A DNA stretch of 64,000 nucleotides from assembly GCA_016342655.1 (NCBI GenBank), contig JAEINL010000004.1, positions 1-64,000 on the forward strand, in the 5' to 3' direction. Both the position numbers and the translations under genes were made by a program. The stretch is from Sphaerochaeta sp. (lineage in GTDB: Bacteria; Spirochaetota; Spirochaetia; Sphaerochaetales; Sphaerochaetaceae). This document shows, piece after piece, positions 39,235 to 48,814 of the stretch (positions are counted from its first letter, which is position 1; each line of letters starts with the position of its first letter). Below the pieces are notes generated by a model. The model saw only the letters and a program-made list of their open reading frames with translations. It did no database searches and was not told the DNA's origin.

Positions 39235-40866
39235 GTGAAAAAGATAATCCAGCCGCTTCACAGCACCCATCTCTCCTTCAAGCATTACCCGATCCTCTCC
39301 GCCTTCTTCAAGCAATACGGGCTCTTCGCGTTCTTTGACTTCCATCTCCCCAAGAAACGCCACTTCCAAGTCTCCCACGCCCAGTGCCTGCTGCTCTTCG
39401 TGTGTGACTGCCTCACCTCCCGCACCCCCCTGTACCTGTACAAGAACCTTGTTGAGGATCTGGATGTGGAGTTGATTTTCGGCCCCGGTGTCAGGCCGGA
39501 AGACTTGAACGAGTATGCGATGGGCGAGACGCTGGATGCAATTAGGAAATTCGGAGGGAGCAAGCTCTTCTTTCTCTTGTTGAAACACCTCAGGAGCCAG
39601 ATAAAACTTGATATGACGCATCTGCACGCCGATACCACCAACTTTTCGGTGGCCGGGGAATACGACGGGGGAGACGTGGAGTCGACCTGCATCAGCATCG
39701 ATTATGGTCACCCGAAAGACATGAGGACAGACCTCAAGCGTTGGGCGCTTATGATGATTGTCAATGCCCAGGGCATACCCGTGGCAATGAAGGCGCTGGA
39801 CGGGAACTCCAGCGACAAGAAGACGATCATAGAGGGGATGAAGGCTCTGGCTGCTGAGGAAACGGCTCACAGCACCTTTATTGCAGACAGCGCCTTCTAC
39901 ACCAAAGACAACATCACCTCCTTTACAGGGAAATGGGTCACCCATGCACCTGACCAGCTGAACGAGGTGAAGAGGTACCAGGAGATGGCTGACCTCCCCT
40001 TTGTCGATTGCCAGGCCGAAGGGTACAGGATGTACGGCTTCCCCTCTTCCTATGGGGATGTTGGGCAGAGGTGGGTCCTTGTCCGCAGCGAGCAGATGTA
40101 CAAGCGACAGGAAAAGACCCTGGAGAGGAAACAGGAGAAACACCTGGAGAAAGCCAGTGCAGAGGCTTATCATCTGCAGGCCACAAAGTTCAAGTGCGAA
40201 GAGGACGCATTGGCGGAGGCCGGGAGACTGATAGCCAAATGGCCTTTGCTGAAGGCCATCGGGACCGAGGTCAGCTCCAATCCTGTGGAATCGGATGGCT
40301 CGAGGGGCAGGCCGAAGAAGGGGGAGGAATCTGTCGTATTCTCAGTCAGCGTCACCTATGCCAAGGATCCCTTGGCCTTTGGGGAGGCTTGCAGGTCGCT
40401 GGGAAAATTCATGCTCGCTAGCAACGACCTCTCCATGACAGACGAGCAGATACTGCAAAGCTATAAGGAGCAGGCAAATGTGGAGCGGGGCTTTAGGTTT
40501 CTCAAGGACGGTGATCTCCGCCTCACCCCCGTCTTTCTCAAGAGCCCCGGTCGCATAGAGGCCCTGAGCTTCGTCATGTGTCTCTCGCTTATGGTCTATG
40601 CGATATTGGAGAATCAGCTGAGGGAGGCCCTTGCAGAGAAGAACGAGACGATCCATATCCAGGATTCGGGCCCTGCCGATTACAAGGACAATGCCAAGCC
40701 AACGCTGAAGAAGGTCTTTGTGCTGTTCGAGCACCTGGGCACGAACTCGGTCACCATGCCTGGGGGTGAGGAGCTGATGATACGAAACTCCCTTCCCCCG
40801 GAGGTGAGTAAGGTCCTGACTTTCCTCGGGCCCAATTACCAGAAGGCCTTTGACAGGAGGCTATGA
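39235..40866 (+). CDS. IS1634/IS4-like DDE transposase (543 aa, apparently intact)
   Basis: HADTTNFSV (D), FIADSAFYT (D), NVERGFRFLK (E); GTG start. Confidence 0.9.
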   Translation: MKKIIQPLHSTHLSFKHYPILSAFFKQYGLFAFFDFHLPKKRHFQVSHAQCLLLFVCDCLTSRTPLYLYKNLVEDLDVELIFGPGVRPEDLNEYAMGETLDAIRKFGGSKLFFLLLKHLRSQIKLDMTHLHADTTNFSVAGEYDGGDVESTCISIDYGHPKDMRTDLKRWALMMIVNAQGIPVAMKALDGNSSDKKTIIEGMKALAAEETAHSTFIADSAFYTKDNITSFTGKWVTHAPDQLNEVKRYQEMADLPFVDCQAEGYRMYGFPSSYGDVGQRWVLVRSEQMYKRQEKTLERKQEKHLEKASAEAYHLQATKFKCEEDALAEAGRLIAKWPLLKAIGTEVSSNPVESDGSRGRPKKGEESVVFSVSVTYAKDPLAFGEACRSLGKFMLASNDLSMTDEQILQSYKEQANVERGFRFLKDGDLRLTPVFLKSPGRIEALSFVMCLSLMVYAILENQLREALAEKNETIHIQDSGPADYKDNAKPTLKKVFVLFEHLGTNSVTMPGGEELMIRNSLPPEVSKVLTFLGPNYQKAFDRRL

Positions 40867-41084
40867 GCAGGCACCAAGAACAGCTGACCCCCCATACCAA
40901 GCATCCAGAGAAAGCCACCCATATTGAGTGGTCATCAGGCATGCCCACAGGCAAGAAAAGATAGTGATGACACTTGGCTGGACAAGAAAATCCTGTCCGT
41001 ACACTCTCAGAAACGATGAAAAGTCCAGGATGCGGAGGTGAAACACCAGGTTGAGGAGACCTTCCAGGACTGATTTTCCGTTAT

Positions 41085-42644
41085 TCAAGATACTGGTAAT
41101 CCGTTACTGCCGAAAGTGAGCTCTAAAGCACTATTCTCTTTTTCCTTAACGGGGACACCTTCCTCTGCATCTCTCTTTATACCCTCTGGATCTTCACAAA
41201 GGGCCATATCGAACACAACGGAGGGAAGGTTCTCTTCATCCAGAGTATCCAGGGGTATTTCTTCAGCTGGTACAATACTTTCCACTTCAACAAAAGGTTC
41301 ATCCACGACAGCAGACTCTTTCTCTAAGGGTTTGCATACTTCATCAACTAACGCCATGGCAAAGACAACTGAGCGAGGAGATCCCTCAGTCTCTGATTTC
41401 TTGAGAAAGGCAAGCTTTTCTTTCCTCAGGCTGGCAAGCGATTCTTGGAGTTGGTTGGATTGCTGGTGCATAAGGGCGAGGGAAGAAGATGCTCTCTCCT
41501 CCATACTCTGTAGTGCCTCCAGGGTTTGCTCACCTTTGATCGTCTCTTGGAGTAAGGTGTTCAATTCCTCTTTGAAGGAGAGTAAGGACGCATGCTCTGA
41601 GGCACCTAGGAGCTTGCTCACGGCCCTCGCCTGTCCAAGGCGTAGAGAGAGCTCCTTAAGATACTCTGAGACCACCATGATCATATTCTGGAAGGAGATG
41701 TCTGTTTTCTGGAGGGTCATCTCGAAAATCCTGGACATCTCGTTGTTGCTCTGCTGGACAAAGCTCTGCATCTCTTCCGTAATGCGGCCTAGAGCCTTCT
41801 CTTCAATGGCAAGCAACTCTTCCTCTTGTCTCTTTTGTTGGTCTGCATACGTAGCCTGAAGCCGGGCGAACTCTCTCTGTTGCTCTTGCATCTTCTCACT
41901 GGCCTGCCTATACGCAACCTGTAGTCCCTTCTCATGCCCAAGCATCTGCTGGTCGCCCTCTTCACTAAGCTGACGCAACTTAGCAGCCTGTACTGAAACA
42001 AGATTCAGAGATGCTTCCTGACGGTTCTTAAGGGTTTCTGTGTGCTCTGCAATTAGAGCAAGGTTATCCTGCTCCGCCTGTTGCACTTCCTTCTCATACT
42101 CCTGGAGTCTGGCAAAGGATGCACTGTGCATCTCCTTGACCCTGAGATGTTGGATGCGTAGGTTCTCTTCACCCTCAGAAAATTGCTCTCCTAGGGCATC
42201 CTTGAACTGCTCAAATCGCAGGTCAAAGGCAGAGAAGCTCTCTTGCACACGGCTAAGGTTGGCAACCTCAGCCTTCACCACCACCACCTTCTTTTCAACT
42301 TGGGACGTGATGCTTTCCAATTGTGTCAGGGAAGTCTGATAGGTCACAAGCACCTTCTGGAGTGTGGCAAGGTCTTCACTACGAGCTTCCAAATCAGCAA
42401 ATTGCAAATCGACATGGCTAATAAGCAAATGGGACTCATCAATCTTCTTGCTGATACGCTCTTCAACTTTCTGTACGAGTTCATTGAATTGGGTCTGACT
42501 ATTCTCAATATTCTTGAGCAAGGCCTGTGATCTTTTTCTGATAAGGTCCACACGCTGATTACGTTTGTCATCAGAGCGCAAGAGGAAAATAATGATCAAA
42601 GTCAGAATAAAGAGGACAACCGGCAACAATAACTCGAAACCCAT
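41085..42644 (-). CDS. Membrane-anchored coiled-coil protein, C-terminus replaced by IS-encoded residues
   Basis: N-terminal TM then long heptad-rich region; last residues LTFGSNGLPVS are encoded by the IS end. Confidence 0.8.
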   Translation of the reverse strand: MGFELLLPVVLFILTLIIIFLLRSDDKRNQRVDLIRKRSQALLKNIENSQTQFNELVQKVEERISKKIDESHLLISHVDLQFADLEARSEDLATLQKVLVTYQTSLTQLESITSQVEKKVVVVKAEVANLSRVQESFSAFDLRFEQFKDALGEQFSEGEENLRIQHLRVKEMHSASFARLQEYEKEVQQAEQDNLALIAEHTETLKNRQEASLNLVSVQAAKLRQLSEEGDQQMLGHEKGLQVAYRQASEKMQEQQREFARLQATYADQQKRQEEELLAIEEKALGRITEEMQSFVQQSNNEMSRIFEMTLQKTDISFQNMIMVVSEYLKELSLRLGQARAVSKLLGASEHASLLSFKEELNTLLQETIKGEQTLEALQSMEERASSSLALMHQQSNQLQESLASLRKEKLAFLKKSETEGSPRSVVFAMALVDEVCKPLEKESAVVDEPFVEVESIVPAEEIPLDTLDEENLPSVVFDMALCEDPEGIKRDAEEGVPVKEKENSALELTFGSNGLPVS

Positions 42645-42660
42645 AGCAGACCTCCATGAT

Positions 42661-43365
42661 TCAGAATACCAGAGATATGAACTCCTTCCAAGAACTGATT
42701 ACCAAATCAGCATCAGAATACCCTTTCTTTGACGAAGTGATCAGAGCCGAATGCATCCCTGCCCTCTTTGCCCCCTGACAGTCCTTGGTATAGCTGTCTC
42801 CCACATACAGCACTTCATTGGGAGAGGCATCCACATGATCCAAAAGATAGGAGAAGGCTTTCGCACTCGGCTTCAGATAGCCGCTGCCCTCAGAACTGAG
42901 GGCAACATCCACAAGGTCTGCAATGCCTAGGGTCTGTAGTTTCTGCGCCACAGGGAAGTCACTGAATACCACTATCTGCAACCCTTCCCGTTTAGCCATC
43001 ATGAGAGCCTCACGCATATGTGCATACGCCTTGATGGTAAGAAAGGTATGCTGCCAAGCATCATAGAACTGAGCATCAATCCTATGACGCATGAGAAGCG
43101 TCCCCCTCTCTGTCGCCTTTTCACCAAATTTTTCGAGCATCAGGTTTGCCTGACGGGTGAGCAAGCCATCACGGGTTGCAGGCTTGGTGTCCTGCTCTTC
43201 CTGTTCAAGACGATACCTCTGTCTCACTGCGTTGAAACGCACGCCCAACAAGAGCGAGGGAAAGACAGAACGGATCATCCGCAGGCTGAGCATACGCTTG
43301 GGGTAGAGAGTCCCATCGATATCCAGACAGAGGGCTCTGATAGAGTGTTCTTGTACGAATCCCAT
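42661..43365 (-). CDS. HAD-family hydrolase
   Basis: IRALCLDIDGTLYPK; VVFSDFP; YVGDSYTKDCQGAKRAGM. Confidence 0.9.
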   Translation of the reverse strand: MGFVQEHSIRALCLDIDGTLYPKRMLSLRMIRSVFPSLLLGVRFNAVRQRYRLEQEEQDTKPATRDGLLTRQANLMLEKFGEKATERGTLLMRHRIDAQFYDAWQHTFLTIKAYAHMREALMMAKREGLQIVVFSDFPVAQKLQTLGIADLVDVALSSEGSGYLKPSAKAFSYLLDHVDASPNEVLYVGDSYTKDCQGAKRAGMHSALITSSKKGYSDADLVISSWKEFISLVF

Positions 43366-43366
43366 C

Positions 43367-44929
43367 CTAGCCCCGTTTCTTCGTTTCGGCGTTTCGCCCC
43401 TGCTTTGCATTCCGCTTTTCCGTTTTACCCTGGGCCGCCTTGTTCCCTGGCTTGGTACCCTTGGACTTGGCCACAGCCTTGCCTCCTGTACGTCTGGCTG
43501 AAGAGACGTCCTTAGAAGGCCGGATTCCCTTAGAAATCCTTTTTGGCCTATCATTAAGGGAAGCGTTTCTTTTACGTTCTCGCAGATTTATCTCAATAGG
43601 TACCTGGGTAAATCCAAGGTCACGCCTGACGCAGTTCTTCATATACTGTATGTACGTCTGGGGAAAATCCTTGACCCTGTTCACAAACATCAGGAATCGA
43701 ATTGGATTTGCGCTGATCTGCGTACCATACATGACCTTGAAGTGCCCACTCGATCCTCGGGGGGGCTGATAGGCCGCACTCCAATCCTTGAGGGCTGTGT
43801 TCAATGTTGAGGTATCAATTCGTTTGTTGAGCTGTTTCCATACACCCCAGACGGTATCAAGCAACTTGCCTATATCAATGCCTTGTGTGGCGCTGATTGC
43901 TACAATCGGGGAAAAGCTAAGGACAGGGAAGAGAAAGCGCATCCTATCCTTGATCGCATCAAGCTCGTTACCGATGCCGGGGAGCAAGTCAATCTTGTTC
44001 AGAACTAGGATGATGCCCTTGCCTCTCCGTACGATAAGCTGGGCGATCTTCTTGTCCTGGTCGGAGAGCCCTTCGATGGAGTCGATCATCAGCAACACGA
44101 CATCCGCATCATCAATGGTCTTTATTGCCCTGTTCACTGAGTAGTATTCGACATCCGCATCAACCTTGTTCTTCCTGCGAATCCCTGCAGTATCGAGCAC
44201 GGTAAAATCACTTCCCTTGTAGGAAAATGCACCCATGACCACATCACGTGTGGTGCCGGCAATATCGCTGACTATGGAAATTTCTTCTCCGACCAGCAGG
44301 TTTGCAAGGGTACTCTTGCCCGTATTAGGTTTTCCCAAGATGGCAAGCTTGACGCTATCCAACTCTTCTGGAGCCTCATCCAGGCTGATAAGGTTCAGCA
44401 TGCCAAGCAGTGTGTCTTCCAACTCTTCAATACCATGACCATGCGCAGCTGATATACCCAGGACACGCTGGTAGCCGTATTCGTAATACTCCCAAAGGAG
44501 GTCATCACGTGAAGGGGTGTCTATCTTGTTGACCACCAACACCATCTTTTCGGTGAAGGGGCGAAGGAATTCCAGAAGCTCTCGGTCTTCTGCTGTCACC
44601 TCTGTACAATCCATCATAAACACGATGGCGTCAGCAATTTTCAGCAGGGCGAGACTCTTATCGGCAACCAGGCCATCAAGGCCTTCACGGTCTATCTTGA
44701 CCCCGCCGGAGTCAATGATGGTCACCGGGTGGTTACCCAGAAGCCATCGCTCGGGGATAGGGTCACGCGTGACTCCTGGAGTTGGGTCGGTAATGGCTCT
44801 CCTTTTGCCGATGAGACGATTGAAGAGTGTTGATTTGCCCACATTGGGTCTTCCAATAATGGCAATTACAGGCATTTTAGGCTGCCCAATATCAAGTTCA
44901 GATGGTGGTGAGATGATCGAATCGGTCAT
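43367..44929 (-). CDS. der: Ribosome-associated GTPase Der (EngA) with basic C-terminal tail
   Basis: Two GTPase domains: GRPNVGKSTLFNRL and GKPNTGKSTLANLL. Confidence 0.96.
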   Translation of the reverse strand: MTDSIISPPSELDIGQPKMPVIAIIGRPNVGKSTLFNRLIGKRRAITDPTPGVTRDPIPERWLLGNHPVTIIDSGGVKIDREGLDGLVADKSLALLKIADAIVFMMDCTEVTAEDRELLEFLRPFTEKMVLVVNKIDTPSRDDLLWEYYEYGYQRVLGISAAHGHGIEELEDTLLGMLNLISLDEAPEELDSVKLAILGKPNTGKSTLANLLVGEEISIVSDIAGTTRDVVMGAFSYKGSDFTVLDTAGIRRKNKVDADVEYYSVNRAIKTIDDADVVLLMIDSIEGLSDQDKKIAQLIVRRGKGIILVLNKIDLLPGIGNELDAIKDRMRFLFPVLSFSPIVAISATQGIDIGKLLDTVWGVWKQLNKRIDTSTLNTALKDWSAAYQPPRGSSGHFKVMYGTQISANPIRFLMFVNRVKDFPQTYIQYMKNCVRRDLGFTQVPIEINLRERKRNASLNDRPKRISKGIRPSKDVSSARRTGGKAVAKSKGTKPGNKAAQGKTEKRNAKQGRNAETKKRG

Positions 44930-46631
44930 GCATCCACTCCCTTATATAGGTGGTTATCGTAAGATAGGATTCCATTTCCAACACATGTTCGGCAAGTTGC
45001 TTGGCCTCTTCATACGAGACAGAGCGTAAAATCTTGCGGACCTGCAGGAGGCTTTGGGACCCCATACTCAATTCATCCATCCCCAGTCCGGCCAACAGCA
45101 CGGAACAGAGCGGATCACTGGCCATCTCACCGCAGAGACTCACCGGGATGTTTGCCTGGTGGGCTTTCTCTACAATCATCTTCAAGGAGCGTAACACTCC
45201 CGGATGAAATGGCTGAAACAGGTGGGCTATCTTCTCATTCCCCCGATCAACAGCAATGGTGTACTGGATCAGGTCATTGGTTCCAATAGAGAAGAAGTCC
45301 ACTTTTTTTGCGAGAATATCTGCACACAAGGCTGCAGAGGGAACCTCTATCATGGTACCGACCTGGATATCGGGATCAAACGGGATCTGCTCAATCCGAC
45401 ACTCTTCCTTGACGTGTTCAAAGAGATGGAGCACAGCGCTTAATTCCTCGACACCACTGATCATGGGGAACATGATCCTCAGCTTTCCATATACACTGGC
45501 TCGCAGCAGTGCCCGAAGCTGAACGGCAAAAATGTCCTTATGGGAAAGACAGAACCTTACGGCTCTCCAGCCAAGTATAGGGTTCTTCTCATCAATACCC
45601 ATTCCGGAGACAACCTTATCCCCACCAACATCAATGGTGCGGATAGTTACCGGTAACGGAGCCATTGACTGCACGACCTCCCGATAGGCTTCAAACTGTT
45701 GCTGCTCAGTGGATCCGCCTTTGCTATCCATGAACAGAAACTCCGATCTGAAAAGTCCTACACCCGAGGAGCCCACCTCTTTTGCCGATTCCACCTCGGA
45801 GACTGTCTGGATATTGGCCTTAAGCAGCACCTCATGGCCGTCACTGGTCACAGTCGGCAGGTCAATCATCAGCCGCAATTCTCGTTCATGTGCTTGCCAG
45901 CAGGCATACCTCTCGTTCAGGTTCTGAGCCGCTGTCAAATCAGGACGGATGACTACCTCCCCGTAGTTCCCATCCAGGATGATCTCATCACCATCATGAA
46001 CCTTCTGTGAAGCAGTACCTAGGGCTATGACAGTAGGGATATTGAATGCACGCACCAGAATGGCTACATGGCTGGCTCTCCCTCCCCCATCCAAGGCAAT
46101 ACCGATGATATGCTTCTTGTCCATCGAGAAAAGTTCAGAAGGCATGAGCGCGTCGGCAACAAGTATGACATCTTCAGTAAGATTATTTACGGTTCGCCTG
46201 GTTCTCATGCAGAGAGCATCAAGCAGGTGAAGCGACACATCCATGAAATCGATGCTTCGTTCTTTGAGCATTTCATCAGATGAGTCCTCAAGCAGTGCGA
46301 CCATTCTATTCGTCACCGATTCAACAGCCCACCCAGCACAGACGAGGTTTGTGGAAATGTACTCCTCTATCTGGGCAAGGTATTCGGGATCGCTGAGCAT
46401 CATCAGGTGTGTCTGCAAGATTTCTGAGGGTTCGGCAGAGAGAACAGGACCTTGGTGTTCCGCCAACGCCTTTTTTGCTTGCTCTACAGCTGTACGAAAT
46501 TTTTGCAGTTCTCCCTGCACATCCATTGCCATGATATGTTGCTTTTCAGCAACCATGGAAGAGCGTAGATGTACTAGGGCTTTCCCTTTGGAAAGACCTT
46601 CGGAAGCTGCTATACCCTTGAATATCCTCAT
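44898..46631 (-). CDS. ptsI: Phosphoenolpyruvate--protein phosphotransferase (enzyme I)
   Basis: GGRASHVAILVRAFNIPTVIALG; FRSEFLFMD; CGEMASDP. Confidence 0.94.
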   Translation of the reverse strand: MRIFKGIAASEGLSKGKALVHLRSSMVAEKQHIMAMDVQGELQKFRTAVEQAKKALAEHQGPVLSAEPSEILQTHLMMLSDPEYLAQIEEYISTNLVCAGWAVESVTNRMVALLEDSSDEMLKERSIDFMDVSLHLLDALCMRTRRTVNNLTEDVILVADALMPSELFSMDKKHIIGIALDGGGRASHVAILVRAFNIPTVIALGTASQKVHDGDEIILDGNYGEVVIRPDLTAAQNLNERYACWQAHERELRLMIDLPTVTSDGHEVLLKANIQTVSEVESAKEVGSSGVGLFRSEFLFMDSKGGSTEQQQFEAYREVVQSMAPLPVTIRTIDVGGDKVVSGMGIDEKNPILGWRAVRFCLSHKDIFAVQLRALLRASVYGKLRIMFPMISGVEELSAVLHLFEHVKEECRIEQIPFDPDIQVGTMIEVPSAALCADILAKKVDFFSIGTNDLIQYTIAVDRGNEKIAHLFQPFHPGVLRSLKMIVEKAHQANIPVSLCGEMASDPLCSVLLAGLGMDELSMGSQSLLQVRKILRSVSYEEAKQLAEHVLEMESYLTITTYIREWMHDRFDHLTTI

Positions 46632-46640
46632 ATGTAATGT

Positions 46641-46669
46641 ACTATACGGGCTTTATCCTCTCATGTAAA
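46641..46669 (-). promoter_or_regulatory. Candidate ptsI promoter TTTACA-17-TATAGT
   Basis: -10 ends 9 nt before ATG 46631; no Shine-Dalgarno. Confidence 0.55.
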
Positions 46670-46671
46670 GC

Positions 46672-46700
46672 TGGAAACCCAACTGCAATTCGACTAGAAT
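46672..46700 (+). promoter_or_regulatory. Candidate promoter TGGAAA-17-TAGAAT, -10 ends 6 nt before ATG 46707
   Basis: Read in sequence; divergent with the ptsI promoter. Confidence 0.4.
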
Positions 46701-46706
46701 GGCCTT

Positions 46707-47258
46707 ATGGACGACAATGAAGAAAAGCAAGGAATACCAAGTAGCTCTAAGGGTAGCAAGCACCTACTCGTCCTCTTTGGAATCTGGCTGATCTTTACTG
46801 CAACAGTGCTTATCATAGGTCTCCCTATCGTACGTGAATCTATCCGGCAAAGTGGGGTCCTCACTCTGCTCAAGGGCGCTACTGAGACACCCCGCAATCA
46901 TCAACAGACGAAAATATGGTTCTACAGCTCTGACGGCTCACTCAGGGAGTACAAGCAGGAGCAGGTCAAACAGGGAGGCTCTGTCTATCACGACACCTTT
47001 GAAAGTTTGCTCTCCGGACCCAAGCTCCAAGCCCTCAAAGAGGGAGCAATTTCTTCCATTGATCCCAAAACTTCCTTGCAAGGCCTCACCCTCTCAAACA
47101 AAGTGCTCTACATTGACCTTAGCAAGCATTTCTTGGAAAGCGAGAATCTGAAAAGGGCTTACGAACAGCTCAGAAGGACTGGCAAAGGATTTCCCCAAAT
47201 CAAGGATATAGTCCTGCTTATTGAGGGAGAGCGAGCAACTCTTTCACCTGATCTGTAA
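46707..47258 (+). CDS. GerMN-domain protein with N-terminal TM
   Basis: IWFYSSDGSLREYKQE...SLLSGPKLQALKEGAISSIDPKTSLQGLTLSNKVLYIDLSKHF. Confidence 0.8.
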   Translation: MDDNEEKQGIPSSSKGSKHLLVLFGIWLIFTATVLIIGLPIVRESIRQSGVLTLLKGATETPRNHQQTKIWFYSSDGSLREYKQEQVKQGGSVYHDTFESLLSGPKLQALKEGAISSIDPKTSLQGLTLSNKVLYIDLSKHFLESENLKRAYEQLRRTGKGFPQIKDIVLLIEGERATLSPDL

Positions 47259-48006
47259 AGGAGGCACTATCCAAGCCTTCAGACTTTTTCAACAAGGCAA
47301 GAAACTCCCTATTCCCCTTGTGCCCGGTAAGAGGGCTCATTGCCAATGCATGGATACCCACCCCTTCCTCAGACAAGAAAGTGAAGACTGTGTGCATTAC
47401 CTCCACCAAAAGGGAAGAGTCGGTGATTACCCCGGTAAAATCTTCCAAATCCTTGGGCACTTCAAACTGTGGCTTGATGAGAGCGACCAGCCAAGTATTC
47501 CCAGAAAGCGAAAGGATGTGCGAAGCTGCCTCTCCAATGGAACGGAAGGAGAGGTCGCATACTGCCGCCTCGGGGGGAGGATCAAGCTCTTCAAGGGTCA
47601 TTATGTTCTGTTTTTCATGCACCAAAACACGAGGGTCTGTCCTCAGTCGCCAATCAAGTTGGTTGTATCCGACATCGACACTATGCACAAGCTTTGCACC
47701 GCGCTGAAGCAAGCAGTCGGTAAAACCCCCTGTAGAGGAACCAGCGTCCAACATGACCAGGCCATCAACAGAGAGCGAGAAGGCATCCAAGGCATGTTCA
47801 AGCTTGTAGCCACCTCGTGATACGTACTGCTCAAAGCTCAGAGAGAGAGAAGTGTCCTCACTGAAGATTTGTCTGGAATCGGTAGAGAGTTCTCCATTTG
47901 CATAGACATTCTTGCAGGCGATAAAAGCAGTAAGCTGGTCTTTGGTGTACTCTCTGCCGTATTGGTTCATAAGCAATTGCAGCAGGGGCTTCTTCTTCAG
48001 TTTCAT
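47218..48006 (-). CDS. tlyA: TlyA-family rRNA methyltransferase
   Basis: YVSRGGYKLEHALDAF, MLDAGSSTGGFTDCLLQRGA, VHSVDVGYNQL. Confidence 0.92.
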   Translation of the reverse strand: MKLKKKPLLQLLMNQYGREYTKDQLTAFIACKNVYANGELSTDSRQIFSEDTSLSLSFEQYVSRGGYKLEHALDAFSLSVDGLVMLDAGSSTGGFTDCLLQRGAKLVHSVDVGYNQLDWRLRTDPRVLVHEKQNIMTLEELDPPPEAAVCDLSFRSIGEAASHILSLSGNTWLVALIKPQFEVPKDLEDFTGVITDSSLLVEVMHTVFTFLSEEGVGIHALAMSPLTGHKGNREFLALLKKSEGLDSASFTDQVKELLALPQ

Positions 48007-48806
48007 CAGATGAGAAAATTCCTACTGAAGCGCTCAATCTTCAGGGTGTTTCCAGTGGAAACATCCATGGTGACACAGACACCCTGTAGCACAGGGCTCG
48101 TTTCAGCTATTTCACTACGCATAGGCATCTGGGTAAGCTGCCTTGCGATGGATATTTCAGGATCAGATCCAATGACACTATCGAAAGGTCCACACAGCCC
48201 AAGGTCGGTTATGTATCCAGTTTTCTTGGGAAGTATCTTCTCATCAGCGGTCTGTACATGGGTATGAGTTCCTACCAAGACGGAAATCTTTCCATCAAGG
48301 TAGAGGCTGAGTGCCTCTTTCTCTTCAGTATTCTCAGCATGAAAATCGACCAGAATGAGCGGGGTCTGCTTACGCAGCTTCTGCACATGTTCCAGTCCAA
48401 CACGAAACGGACAATCGATGGCAGGAAGTTGCATGCGTCCCTGTAGGTTAAGCACCCCAACCTTGGTTCCCTTGATGTCTACAACCACCGATCCATGCCC
48501 TACAGCTTGAGGAGGATAGTTTGCAGGGCGTAAGAGCCGTTTTTCGCTATCGAGGTGAACCCTCAGGTCCTCCTGTTGCCATATGTGATTTCCACTGGTG
48601 ATAACATCAACGCCCAATGAAAAGAACTGTTCCATGAGAGAGGCCGAAAGGCCAAAGCCATTGGCAGCATTCTCGCCATTGACGATGACCATATCAGCAC
48701 GATAGTCCTTGACCAAAGAGCCAAGGCCCATAAAAAGCGCCCTGCATCCGGGTTGTCCGCAGACATCCCCGAGCAGCAGGGCTACAAGTGTTTTCTTATC
48801 AGACAC
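48006..48806 (-). CDS. YmdB-family metallophosphoesterase
   Basis: LLGDVCGQPGCRA, VNGENAANGFGL, TSGNHIW, VDFHAENTEEKEAL, VGTHTHVQTADE. Confidence 0.93.
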   Translation of the reverse strand: MSDKKTLVALLLGDVCGQPGCRALFMGLGSLVKDYRADMVIVNGENAANGFGLSASLMEQFFSLGVDVITSGNHIWQQEDLRVHLDSEKRLLRPANYPPQAVGHGSVVVDIKGTKVGVLNLQGRMQLPAIDCPFRVGLEHVQKLRKQTPLILVDFHAENTEEKEALSLYLDGKISVLVGTHTHVQTADEKILPKKTGYITDLGLCGPFDSVIGSDPEISIARQLTQMPMRSEIAETSPVLQGVCVTMDVSTGNTLKIERFSRNFLI

Positions 48807-48814
48807 TTTACAAC

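Larger units (their letters stand above)
38976..41120 (+). mobile_element. IS1634/IS4-like insertion sequence
   Basis: Terminal IRs CTCACTTTCGGCAGTAA / TTACTGCCGAAAGTGAG; 6-bp direct repeat CTCTAA at 38970-38975 and 41121-41126; DDE transposase inside. Confidence 0.92.

Noticed and set aside
39193-40173. 326-aa minus-strand ORF across the IS transposase
   Set aside because: Exact antisense of a well-supported DDE transposase; composition reflects the GC-rich antisense frame, no recognisable domain.
41116-41859. 247-aa plus-strand Ser-rich ORF
   Set aside because: Antisense shadow of the coiled-coil gene.
47221-47820. 199-aa plus-strand ORF
   Set aside because: Antisense to tlyA.
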